Positions 49,397-56,695 of a DNA stretch of 64,000 nucleotides are shown one piece after another. Within the stretch, counting starts at the first letter, position 1. The number at the start of each line of letters is the position of its first letter. The notes beneath the pieces are model-generated. The model was given only the letters and a program-made list of their open reading frames with translations. It was not told the DNA's origin and searched no databases. Origin of the DNA: Vicinamibacterales bacterium (GTDB lineage: Bacteria > Acidobacteriota > Vicinamibacteria > Vicinamibacterales > 2-12-FULL-66-21); contig DASXLB010000020.1 in assembly GCA_036496585.1 (NCBI GenBank), positions 39,504 through 103,503 of the forward strand. The letters are read 5' to 3'. The position numbers were made by a program, and so were the translations under genes.

Positions 49397-49987
49397 TTAC
49401 TTGTTCTTCTTCTTCAAGGGAAAGCGTTTGATCAGCTCGACCGCCGCTTTCTTGAGCCGGTCTTCGCGGGTCTGGACCTTGTCGACGTCCTCGACGGTGC
49501 TCTGCGCGATGCCGCGCCAGACGACCAGCCGCTTGTCCTTCGCGCCGGGCAGCAGGGCGTCGAGCACCAGCGATCCCTTCGAGACCACTTCGAGGGCGCT
49601 GGTGCCGGCGTCGAACGGCGGCAGGCCCCAGTAGGGCACCGAGGGCAGGAACTGGCCCATGTACTGGCCGTTGGACTGGACCGTCACGAGCACGTAGTAG
49701 TGCAGCTGGACGTCGGGCGTGCCGCTCGTGGCGAGCGTCTTGCCCTTCTTGGTCATCTCCGCCTCGACGTACTGGCGGATGCGCGGGTCGATGAACGCCT
49801 TCAGCGCGGCGGGGTCGTCGTGCGGCGTGCGCGCCATCATCACGTCGCCGGCGTCGGCGTCCCATGCCCAGGTGCGCACGGTGGCGAAATCAAACGCTGG
49901 ATCGGGTTCGGCCTGCACTTTGAGCTTGGCCGCCTCGAGCCCCGCGGCGAGCGCGAGGCAGAGGAGCGGGAGCATCAGTTTTTTCAC
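49397..49987 (-). CDS. DUF4136 exported protein (second copy)
   Basis: The 196-residue protein has a signal peptide (KKLMLPLLCLALAAGLEAAK) and the DUF4136 pattern: FDFATVRTWAWD, DPRIRQYVEAEMTKKGKTLA, TPDVQLHYYVLV, KGSLVLDALLPGAKDKRLVVW and a final LKKAAVELIKRFPLKKKNK. It corresponds to the protein at 37600 in layout but has no Gly/Tyr insert. It shares the habit of being followed by an unrelated small exported protein. A strong polar Lys-rich tail closes it. Function is unknown. Confidence 0.88.
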   Translation of the reverse strand: MKKLMLPLLCLALAAGLEAAKLKVQAEPDPAFDFATVRTWAWDADAGDVMMARTPHDDPAALKAFIDPRIRQYVEAEMTKKGKTLATSGTPDVQLHYYVLVTVQSNGQYMGQFLPSVPYWGLPPFDAGTSALEVVSKGSLVLDALLPGAKDKRLVVWRGIAQSTVEDVDKVQTREDRLKKAAVELIKRFPLKKKNK

Positions 49988-50096
49988 GATTGCGTCTCCT
50001 GCGCGAGGGCAATGGCCGCCGCGCGTGCCTTTGTTGACGAGGCCGCTGGCCTCGCGCAGCCGATCCCGACCATCTCGCCGCGCCTGCCCCAGGTCG

Positions 50097-50993
50097 TCAC
50101 GCGCCGCCCGATCCGATCGCCGGCTTCCAGGAGTCGTCCGGGCCGTAGGCCGTCATGCTTCCTGCGAGGCGCTCGGTATCGGCCCCGAGATCCTTCTCGC
50201 GAACCGCACCGTCCTGATTGACGACGAATGTCATGACGCCGGTGGCGTCGTACTGCGCCGGCCATGCGAGGAGGCCGAAGCCGCCGTTCGCGGACAGGAT
50301 TCGGAAATAGTAGCCGTGAAACGGTGTCGGGGCCTTTCCCTGGCCGACCGGCCGTCCGTCGGCCGCGGCCTGCGCCACGAGATCGCCAAGCGGACTGCGC
50401 TTCTCCCCCAGGCCGACCGGCCAGTACAGCCCGTTCTGGGTGCCCGGATCGCTCTTGAACCGCGTGGCGTAGCGGCCGGCCGGCTGGCCGTCGTGCGGAC
50501 GTGACGCGTACAGCTGCTGCGCCTTCACGTAGGCGCGGGAGACGAAAATCGCCGCCAGCTCGTTGCGGCCGATGCGGCGCGACAGGATCTCCTCTTTTCC
50601 GGCGGCGGTGTCGAAGCGCCAGCCGGCCGCGTCCTGGACGAGCGGGACCGGGAAGGGCCAGTTTTCGTTGCCGACGACCAGCACGCGCGTGTTGCCGGCG
50701 CCGGGCTCGAGATGCCAGCGCTCGCCGACGGCGGCCGTGAAGACGTCGCGGTTGTGCTGGGCGTTCGCCGGATCCGACGTGTCCAGCAGCGCCTGTCCGT
50801 CTGGGCCGAAAATCGCGACCAGCTCGTTGAGATTGCCGGCCTTGACGGCGGCGACGAGCGTGCGCACGCCGTCTTCGGGCGTGGAGAAGCTGCGGTGCGC
50901 CGGCGTCCGGTGGCAGGCGGCCGCGCTCAGGGCCAGCACGAGCACCGGGACGATCGTGCCGCCGACCATGGCCGGGCGAAAGGAATGGGTCAT
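50097..50993 (-). CDS. DUF2950 lipoprotein
   Basis: The 298-residue protein has a lipoprotein signal (PVLVLALSAAACHRTP) and DUF2950 landmarks: TPEDGVRTLVAAVKAGNLNELVAIF, GRNELAAIFVSRAYVKAQQLYA, DPGTQNGLYWPVG, GYYFRILSANGGFGLLAWPAQYDATGVMTFVVNQDG-type block (parts quoted only) and a final DDSWKPA. DUF2950 and DUF3300 genes are frequent neighbours. Here the DUF3300 stop overlaps this start by 4 nt (ATGA). The function of the pair is unknown; a role in the envelope or in oxidative and other stress has only been suggested from context. Confidence 0.92.
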   Translation of the reverse strand: MTHSFRPAMVGGTIVPVLVLALSAAACHRTPAHRSFSTPEDGVRTLVAAVKAGNLNELVAIFGPDGQALLDTSDPANAQHNRDVFTAAVGERWHLEPGAGNTRVLVVGNENWPFPVPLVQDAAGWRFDTAAGKEEILSRRIGRNELAAIFVSRAYVKAQQLYASRPHDGQPAGRYATRFKSDPGTQNGLYWPVGLGEKRSPLGDLVAQAAADGRPVGQGKAPTPFHGYYFRILSANGGFGLLAWPAQYDATGVMTFVVNQDGAVREKDLGADTERLAGSMTAYGPDDSWKPAIGSGGA

Positions 50994-52144
50994 CGGCGCC
51001 TCGATCCGCTGCTGCGCGAGCTGCTGCGGCTTCGCTCGCCTCGCTGGCTCGCGGCGCGTTCCGACTTGCCGCTGGAATAGCCGGAGAAGGCGTCGGAGCG
51101 GGTGCCGCTCCGATCGACGGTGCTGCCATCTTGGCTGAAGCCGCGCGACTCCGAGGAGGTCGACGCGGCCGACGGGGACGCCGCGGCGCCGCTTCGGCTC
51201 TCCTGGCGCGTCGCGCGCTGCTCGCTGCCGGCCTGGCGATCGGTTCGCTGCTGCTGGGTCCCCTGCGTCCGCTCGCTCCGCTGATCGCCGGCGTTCTCGG
51301 CGCGATCGCTGCGATTCTCGCGGGCGTCTTCGGCACGATCGCTGCGGTTCTCGTACATGTCCTCGCGGTGGTCCTGCCAGTCGTCGCGCGCGTCGTCGCG
51401 CGCGTCGTTCCAGTCGTCCCACCCGTCGTTGTACATGTAACCGCCGCCCCAGCCGTGCGGCCCGTAGTAATAGTTGTTGTCGAAGGCAGCCCCGATCGCC
51501 ACGCCGGCCGTGAAGCCGATCATCGCCCCCGCCGCCGCGGCCGCTGCGTCGTCATGATGCTCCTGGACGACGATCGTGGTGCTCGGCTGGGTGTAGACCA
51601 CCTGCGGGTTGTATTGCGGGACGTAGACGATCTGCGGGTTGGCCGGCTCGATGACGATCACCTCCTGGCCCGCGCTCGTCGTCTTGGACTCGACCTGTTG
51701 CTGCGGCGTGTCCTTCAACGTGCCGGCCCCCTTGGCCTTCGCCCGCAGTCGCTGGACGCTATCGAACACCGACGATCGGTCGGCCGTGAAGGCCTCGCCC
51801 ACCTTCTTCGTCCAGTCCGGACGGCCCGCCATCCACTCGAGGACGTCGGGGAACAGCACGAGCGTGGCGAAGCTGTAGTCGAAGCCCGCCTTGACGACCG
51901 CGTCCTGCAGCTCGCTGCCGCGCAGCGTCTGGCTCCGCAGCCACTCGGCGAGCGCGCCGACCATCGTCGGCTTTTCCGCGGACACGAGCATCTCGCCGAG
52001 CAGCTGATCGGGGTAGAGCGCGATCGGGGCGAGCAGCGTGTCGAGCTCGGCGGCGGTCGGCGCCGCCGCCGCCGCCGGACCACGTGCGTTGGCGAGCGTC
52101 AGCACGATGCTGAGCGCCGCCACGGCCTGCCGCATCGACGGCAC
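50990..52144 (-). CDS. DUF3300 exported protein with charged low-complexity tail
   Basis: The 384-residue protein has a signal peptide (AVAALSIVLTLANARGPAAA) and a DUF3300 domain (ELDTLLAPIALYPDQLLGEM, MVGALAEWLRSQTLRGSELQ, FDYSFATLVLFPDVLEWMAG, EVIVIEPANPQIVYVPQYNP). After this, a Gly/Tyr/Trp segment (NNYYYGPHGWGGGYMYNDGW) leads to a tail of Asp, Arg, Glu and Ser with repeated ENRSDRAE and QRSERTQ-type units ending in SRSSGSRRR. The tail is strongly charged and likely unfolded. It heads the pair with DUF2950 and may be co-transcribed with PPK2, whose stop lies 1 nt upstream. Confidence 0.92.
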   Translation of the reverse strand: MPSMRQAVAALSIVLTLANARGPAAAAAPTAAELDTLLAPIALYPDQLLGEMLVSAEKPTMVGALAEWLRSQTLRGSELQDAVVKAGFDYSFATLVLFPDVLEWMAGRPDWTKKVGEAFTADRSSVFDSVQRLRAKAKGAGTLKDTPQQQVESKTTSAGQEVIVIEPANPQIVYVPQYNPQVVYTQPSTTIVVQEHHDDAAAAAAGAMIGFTAGVAIGAAFDNNYYYGPHGWGGGYMYNDGWDDWNDARDDARDDWQDHREDMYENRSDRAEDARENRSDRAENAGDQRSERTQGTQQQRTDRQAGSEQRATRQESRSGAAASPSAASTSSESRGFSQDGSTVDRSGTRSDAFSGYSSGKSERAASQRGERSRSSSRSSGSRRR

Positions 52145-52145
52145 C

Positions 52146-52919
52146 CTAGTACCGCTCCTTCACGAAGCGCCGGCGCCCGATCGTTTTGCTGTCGTTGTAG
52201 GCCCCCTTTTTCGAACGGGAGGGGAGCCGGACCGCTTTCGTCGCCAGCTTCTTGTGCGGAATCATCCGCAGGATGTGCGCGATGATGTTCAGGCGCGCCG
52301 CTTTCTTGTCGTCCGAACGCACGAGGTACCAGGGCGCGATCTTGGTGTCGGTTTTCTTCAGCATCACGTCGCGCGCGCGCGAATAGTCGTACCAGCGCTC
52401 GAGCGACGGCAGGTCCATCGGGCTCAGCTTCCACTGCCGGACCGGGTCGGTGATCCGCGCTTCGAAACGGCGCCGTTGTTCGTCGGGGCTGACCTCCAGC
52501 CAGATCTTCAGCAGGATGATGCCGCCCGCGATGATGTAGTTCTCGACCTCGGGGCAGACCTCGAGAAAGCGCTTGTGCTGCTCGGGGGTGCAGAACCCCA
52601 TCACGTACTCGACGCCGGCGCGGTTGTACCAACTGCGATCGAAGATGACGACTTCCCCTTTGGCCGGGAAGTGCGCCATGTAGCGCTGCATGTACATCTG
52701 CGACTTCTCGCGGTCGGACGGCGCCGGCAGCGCGACTACGCGGAAGACGCGCGGGCTGACGCGCTCGGTCAGCGCGCGGATCGTGCCCCCCTTGCCTGCG
52801 CCGTCGCGCCCCTCGAAGATGATGATGACGCGGAGTCCTTTTTCCTTGATCCATCGCTGCAGGAGGCTGAGCTCGACTTGCAGCTTTTCGAGCGACTTCT
52901 CGTATTTGCCGCGTTTCAT
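52146..52919 (-). CDS. ppk2: Polyphosphate kinase 2 (PPK2), single domain
   Basis: The 257-residue cytosolic kinase uses polyphosphate to phosphorylate nucleoside diphosphates (or monophosphates, by class). It has Walker A GRDGAGKGG at 37-45, Walker B region VVIFDRSWYNRAGVEYVMG, the lid IWLEVSPDEQRRRFEAR and LPSLERWYDYSRARDVML. Length and the motif set match class I single-domain enzymes (GDP/ADP to GTP/ATP). Its basic C-terminus (KTIGRRRFVKER) is usual. The start overlaps the stop of the ABM-domain gene by 4 nt, so translation is coupled. Confidence 0.95.
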   Translation of the reverse strand: MKRGKYEKSLEKLQVELSLLQRWIKEKGLRVIIIFEGRDGAGKGGTIRALTERVSPRVFRVVALPAPSDREKSQMYMQRYMAHFPAKGEVVIFDRSWYNRAGVEYVMGFCTPEQHKRFLEVCPEVENYIIAGGIILLKIWLEVSPDEQRRRFEARITDPVRQWKLSPMDLPSLERWYDYSRARDVMLKKTDTKIAPWYLVRSDDKKAARLNIIAHILRMIPHKKLATKAVRLPSRSKKGAYNDSKTIGRRRFVKERY

Positions 52920-53251
52920 TGCCGTTCTCCGATCGCGCCGCGGATCTCCTCGACGTAATCGAGGCCGCGACTCTGTGCCACGAAATCAAACCGGACCATT
53001 GGGGGGGCTGACGCGCATTCCATCACGCCGAGGAGGGAGGTAAAGCCGGTCGACCGGACGCGACGCCGGGCGTCCGCCTCCGTGCCCCAGCTCTCGCTGT
53101 ACCGCACCGTCGCCTCGCGTTCGGTCCAGGCTTCGCAGTCGAGACAGCCCGACTCGAGGCGCGTGCTCGCCATCAGAAATCTGAGCGTCTCGAGAAGCTC
53201 CGACGCGTCGCGCGGTGATGCGGCGCGCAGCATGACGTTGAGCCTCACCAT
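52916..53251 (-). CDS. Antibiotic-biosynthesis-monooxygenase (ABM) domain protein
   Basis: The 111-residue protein has a ferredoxin-like ABM fold: VRLNVMLRA strand, a SPRDASELLETLRFLMASTR helix, an ESGCLDCEAWTEREATVRYSESW strand-turn-strand and a closing MVRFDFVAQSRGLDYVEE. These small dimeric enzymes (YgiN type) act on quinones or aromatic compounds, but many have unknown activity. A Cys-x-x-Cys pair occurs in GCLDCEA. ATG 53251 is chosen over a longer frame that lacks a domain. Overlap with PPK2 is 4 nt. Nothing else indicates its role. Confidence 0.75.
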   Translation of the reverse strand: MVRLNVMLRAASPRDASELLETLRFLMASTRLESGCLDCEAWTEREATVRYSESWGTEADARRRVRSTGFTSLLGVMECASAPPMVRFDFVAQSRGLDYVEEIRGAIGERQ

Positions 53252-53423
53252 GCCGACACGCGAAAGCACCCGCCGTTCCGACCGGCGCTGCCGCCCGGCC
53301 GCCGTTCTTACTATCGATGGGTCAACATGTTGGCGGAACACCCGTCCGGCCGTGCGATCGCCCGGCGCCCGGTATTCCAGAGATCCCCCGGCAGGCCGGA
53401 GGCCGTCCCCGTCCGGGAGTGGG

Positions 53424-53429
53424 TACAAT
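53424..53429 (+). promoter_or_regulatory. Possible -10 hexamer TACAAT
   Basis: GTGGGTACAAT gives an extended-type -10 at 53424-53429, 44 nt before the small ORF at 53474. No matching -35 can be seen 17 nt upstream. Confidence 0.3.
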
Positions 53430-53473
53430 GTGACGCCTCGCCAGAAGGGCGAATCCAGGGGACGACCACTCTC

Positions 53474-53578
53474 ATGTCCATGATCCAGTTCATCGGGAAC
53501 GACGAAGACCTCTCGACCGGCCAGGGATACCAAGAGGCGCCGACGTTCTGCGACGACTGCGGCACGACGATCGCCTGA
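53474..53578 (+). CDS. 34-residue CxxC peptide upstream of spoIID/lytB-like gene
   Basis: The small frame MSMIQFIGNDEDLSTGQG, then YQEAPTFCDDCGTTIA, ends 8 nt before the SpoIID/LytB start. The order DLST-xGx-Q-then-CDxCG resembles the N-terminus of small zinc-ribbon proteins, where a second CxxC usually follows; here the chain ends after the first knuckle. It could be a real small protein, a truncated zinc ribbon or a coupling leader. A -10-like TACAAT (53424) precedes it, and a G-rich stretch lies about 12 nt upstream of its ATG. Confidence is limited because such short frames occur by chance. Confidence 0.45.
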   Translation: MSMIQFIGNDEDLSTGQGYQEAPTFCDDCGTTIA

Positions 53579-53586
53579 CGGGGCGC

Positions 53587-55299
53587 ATGCGGGGACGTCT
53601 TCTTGCGGCCGTCCTCCTGCTGGCGGCGGCAGCGCAGCCGGCGGCGGAGCCCACCGTTCGCATCGGCCTCGATCAGAACGCGGCCACGGTGACGGTGCGC
53701 TCGGCGACGCCGTTCACCCTCGAGCAACACACCAGCCGGACGGCAGCCTTCGCGAACGTCCTGGCGATCGACGCGGCATCCGCCGGCAGCGCGCTCCGCA
53801 AGTCTGACCTGCAATACCGCCTCACGGTGACGCTCGACGACGACACCGTATTGGTGCTGGCGCCAGGGTCCCACCTCCGCATCGCCCCCACGGATGCGCT
53901 CCTCGAGATCGGCGACCGCGCCTACCGCGGCGTCCTCGAGGTCTTCGCCAACAGCCGCCGTACCCTGACCGTCGTCAACGAGCTGCCGCTCGAGACCTAT
54001 CTCGCCGGCGTCGTCCCCAACGAGCTCAGCCCGGTGACCTTCGGGCAGCTCGAGGCGCTGAAGGCGCAGGCGGTGGCGGCACGGACCTACATCTCGCGCA
54101 ATCTGGGGCAGTCCAAGGACGAAGGCTACGACGTCTGCGCCTCCGACGCCTGCCAGGTCTATCTCGGCGCGCGCACCGAAGATCCGCTGGCCGCGCAGGC
54201 GGTGTCGGAGACGCGTGGTATCGTCGCGACCTACGGCGGCAAGCCGATCAACGCCTTGTACAGTTCCACCTGCGGCGGACGGACCGAAGACGCCGAGAAC
54301 ATCTTTCACGAGAAGGTCCCCTACCTCGTGTCGGTGAACTGCGAGTATCAGCATCCAAGGCCGCTGCCGTTTGCCACCTCACGGTCGATTCCCGACTGGA
54401 AGCGGGGCGTGCTCGCCGCGGCACACGTAACGACCTTTGCCGAAGCCGCCCGCTTCATGGGCCTGCCCGACCGCGGCGAGCCGCCGACCCCGGCCAGTCC
54501 GGCCGCCCTGGCCACCTTCATCCGGCAGACGTTCTATCCGTCGGTGATCACCGCTTCCGACCTGACGTTTCTCGAGGACCAGGGGATCCTGCCGGCCAGC
54601 GGGACGGCGCCTACCGAGGAGCTGCTGTTCCGCTTGATCGACCGCAAGAACGCGTTCGAATGGCAGCAAGGGGTGCTCGTCGCATGGGACGGGACGAAGA
54701 TGCGCCTGCTCGTCAACGGACAGCCGAAAGAGTTCACGCTGCAGGCTGACGCCCTCATTTATCAGCGCGTCGGCGACGATCGGCTGCCGCTCGCCGGGGG
54801 CGCATGGATCGGCGGCGAACTCGTCGATCTCCGCGCCGAGGAGGGCACGATCGCCATGCTGGTGTTTCGCATCAACTTCGCCAACCCCGCCGAGGATCGC
54901 TATTCCCGTCTGGCGATGTGGCAGGTGCGGAAGACCGCCGCCGAGCTCAACGCGGCGTTCCGGACGCTGGCCATCGGCGACCTGACCGACGTGCGGGTGA
55001 CCGAGCGCGGCGCGTCGGACCGCGCCGTCAGCACCGAGGTCGTCGGCGCGCGGGGACGGCGGACGCTGCCGGCGCTGCGGATCCGCACGCTGCTGGGGCT
55101 CCGCGACAGCCTCTTCTCGTTCGACATCGAACGCAACGCGCGCGGCGCGCTGCTCGGCATGACGTTCTACGGACGCGGCTGGGGACACGGCGTGGGGATG
55201 TGCCAGGTGGGCGCTTACGGCATGGCCCTCGACGGCGCCGGCTACCAGGAAATCCTGAAGAAGTACTACACCGGCATCGAGTTGCAGAAGCTGTATTGA
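53587..55299 (+). CDS. SpoIID/LytB-domain exported protein
   Basis: The 570-residue protein has a signal peptide (LLAAVLLLAAAAQPAAE) and a SpoIID/LytB domain. Landmarks are TVVNELPLETYLAGVVPNEL with candidate catalytic Glu146, LEALKAQAVAARTYISRNL, the CASDACQVYLG Cys pair, YSSTCGGRTEDAENIF and a late GRGWGHGVGMCQVGAYGMA that is typical of the family. SpoIID is a lytic transglycosylase acting on peptidoglycan; in non-spore-formers the domain is found in exported proteins of uncertain substrate. About 200 residues between the two halves form an insertion. It is longer than B. subtilis SpoIID (343). The LarA-like gene follows after 2 nt. Confidence 0.92.
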   Translation: MRGRLLAAVLLLAAAAQPAAEPTVRIGLDQNAATVTVRSATPFTLEQHTSRTAAFANVLAIDAASAGSALRKSDLQYRLTVTLDDDTVLVLAPGSHLRIAPTDALLEIGDRAYRGVLEVFANSRRTLTVVNELPLETYLAGVVPNELSPVTFGQLEALKAQAVAARTYISRNLGQSKDEGYDVCASDACQVYLGARTEDPLAAQAVSETRGIVATYGGKPINALYSSTCGGRTEDAENIFHEKVPYLVSVNCEYQHPRPLPFATSRSIPDWKRGVLAAAHVTTFAEAARFMGLPDRGEPPTPASPAALATFIRQTFYPSVITASDLTFLEDQGILPASGTAPTEELLFRLIDRKNAFEWQQGVLVAWDGTKMRLLVNGQPKEFTLQADALIYQRVGDDRLPLAGGAWIGGELVDLRAEEGTIAMLVFRINFANPAEDRYSRLAMWQVRKTAAELNAAFRTLAIGDLTDVRVTERGASDRAVSTEVVGARGRRTLPALRIRTLLGLRDSLFSFDIERNARGALLGMTFYGRGWGHGVGMCQVGAYGMALDGAGYQEILKKYYTGIELQKLY

Positions 55300-55301
55300 C
55301 C

Positions 55302-56549
55302 ATGCTCCCCGATCGCTTCCTTCTGATCCGGCGTCGCTTTCCGGACATGCGCATCGGCGATGTCGCGGCTGCGACGCGGCAAGCGCTCGAGCGCGACGAT
55401 CCGGCCCGGCGCGTCGGCCCGGGCGCGCGGATCGCGATCGGCGTCGGCAGCCGCGGCGTGGCCAATATCGCGACGATTGTCGGCGCCGTCGTCGCCTACT
55501 GGCGCGATCGCGGCATGCAGCCGTTCGTGTTCCCCGCGATGGGCAGCCACGGTGCCGCGACGGCCGAAGGGCAGGCGGATGTGCTCGCCCATCTCGGTGT
55601 CACGGAAGCGTCGGCCGGGTGTCCGATCGTCAGCCGCGCCGACGTGGTGTCGCTCGGGCGCACCGGCGAAGGCATCGAAGTGTTCATGGATGCCGCCGCT
55701 CACGGAGCCGATGCCGTGATGATCGTGGCGCGCGTGAAATGGCACACGACGTTCAGCGGCGGCGTCGAAAGCGGCCTGATGAAGATGGCGTCGATCGGCA
55801 TCGGCAAGTTCGCCGGCGCGCAGAAGTATCACGCCCACTCGCAGCGCCTCGGCCTCGAGCATGTGATCCGCACCGTCGGACGCCGTGTGCTGCAATCGGG
55901 GAAAATCATCGGCGGCCTCGCGATCGTCGAGGACGCGCACCACAACACGGCGACGATCGACGCCGTCCCGGCCGAGTACCTCGAGCAGCGCGACGAGCAG
56001 CACCTGGCCCTCGCGAAGTCCTGGATGCCGACCCTGCCATGCGACCTCGACGTGCTGATCGTGGACCAGATCGGCAAGAACATCAGCGGCACCGGCATGG
56101 ACGCCAAGGTCGTCAACCGCGGTCCGGCGTGCGAGTACAACGCCTATCCGGACCTGCCGGCGGTGACGCGCATCTTCGCCCGCGATCTGCATCCCGACAG
56201 TTGGGGCAATGCGCTCGGGATCGGCATGGCCGACGTCACCACCGATCGGCTCGTCCAGGCCATCGATTGGACGCCGACCCGGGTCAACGCGCTCAGCTCG
56301 GGGATTCCCTCGAAGATTCGCGTGCCGACCCATTTCGCGGAGGACCGCGAGTGCGTCGAATGGGTCGCCGGGACGGCCGGCAGGATCGATCCGGCCGAGG
56401 TCACCTACGGCTGGATCCGGAACACCCTGGAGCTGGGGCGCGTGGCGGTCAGCGCCAATTTGCGCGATCGCCTGCCCGCGGACGCCGTGATCGAGCGGGA
56501 GATTGCCGTCGACTGGACACGCGGCAATCTGCTCGGCCCCTTTCGGTGA
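55302..56549 (+). CDS. LarA-like (DUF2088) protein
   Basis: The 415-residue cytosolic protein has the fold of the lactate racemase N-terminal DUF2088 family: RIAIGVGSRGVANIATIV, a VFPAMGSHGAATAEGQ block (LarA has GTHRPMT at this place), GADAVMIVARVKWHTTFSG and SGLMKMASIGIGKFAGAQKYH. LarA uses a nickel pincer cofactor bound to a Lys; I cannot identify that Lys with certainty, so the reaction here is unknown. Many such proteins outside the racemase subgroup are unstudied. It begins 2 nt after the SpoIID/LytB stop, so the two are coupled, although a shared pathway is not obvious. Confidence 0.75.
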   Translation: MLPDRFLLIRRRFPDMRIGDVAAATRQALERDDPARRVGPGARIAIGVGSRGVANIATIVGAVVAYWRDRGMQPFVFPAMGSHGAATAEGQADVLAHLGVTEASAGCPIVSRADVVSLGRTGEGIEVFMDAAAHGADAVMIVARVKWHTTFSGGVESGLMKMASIGIGKFAGAQKYHAHSQRLGLEHVIRTVGRRVLQSGKIIGGLAIVEDAHHNTATIDAVPAEYLEQRDEQHLALAKSWMPTLPCDLDVLIVDQIGKNISGTGMDAKVVNRGPACEYNAYPDLPAVTRIFARDLHPDSWGNALGIGMADVTTDRLVQAIDWTPTRVNALSSGIPSKIRVPTHFAEDRECVEWVAGTAGRIDPAEVTYGWIRNTLELGRVAVSANLRDRLPADAVIEREIAVDWTRGNLLGPFR

Positions 56550-56573
56550 GCAAGCGGGAATCACGGCGGCACG

Positions 56574-56630
56574 GTAGCGGCCGCTACGGGCGGCTCGCGG
56601 CGGTCACCGAGCGCCGATCCGCCCGGTGAC
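56574..56630. terminator. Palindromes after the LarA-like gene
   Basis: GTAGCGGCCGCTAC (56574-56587) is a 14-bp palindrome. GTCACCG (56603-56609) and CGGTGAC (56624-56630) form a 7-bp stem with a 14-nt loop. They lie 24-80 nt after the stop at 56549 and before the S9 peptidase gene. A T tract is not present; an intrinsic terminator is possible but unproven. Confidence 0.35.
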
Positions 56631-56695
56631 TGTCATTTGCAATACGATGTGGGACGAAATCCTCAATTCCTTTTCTTCTTCGATAGGACACCTGC

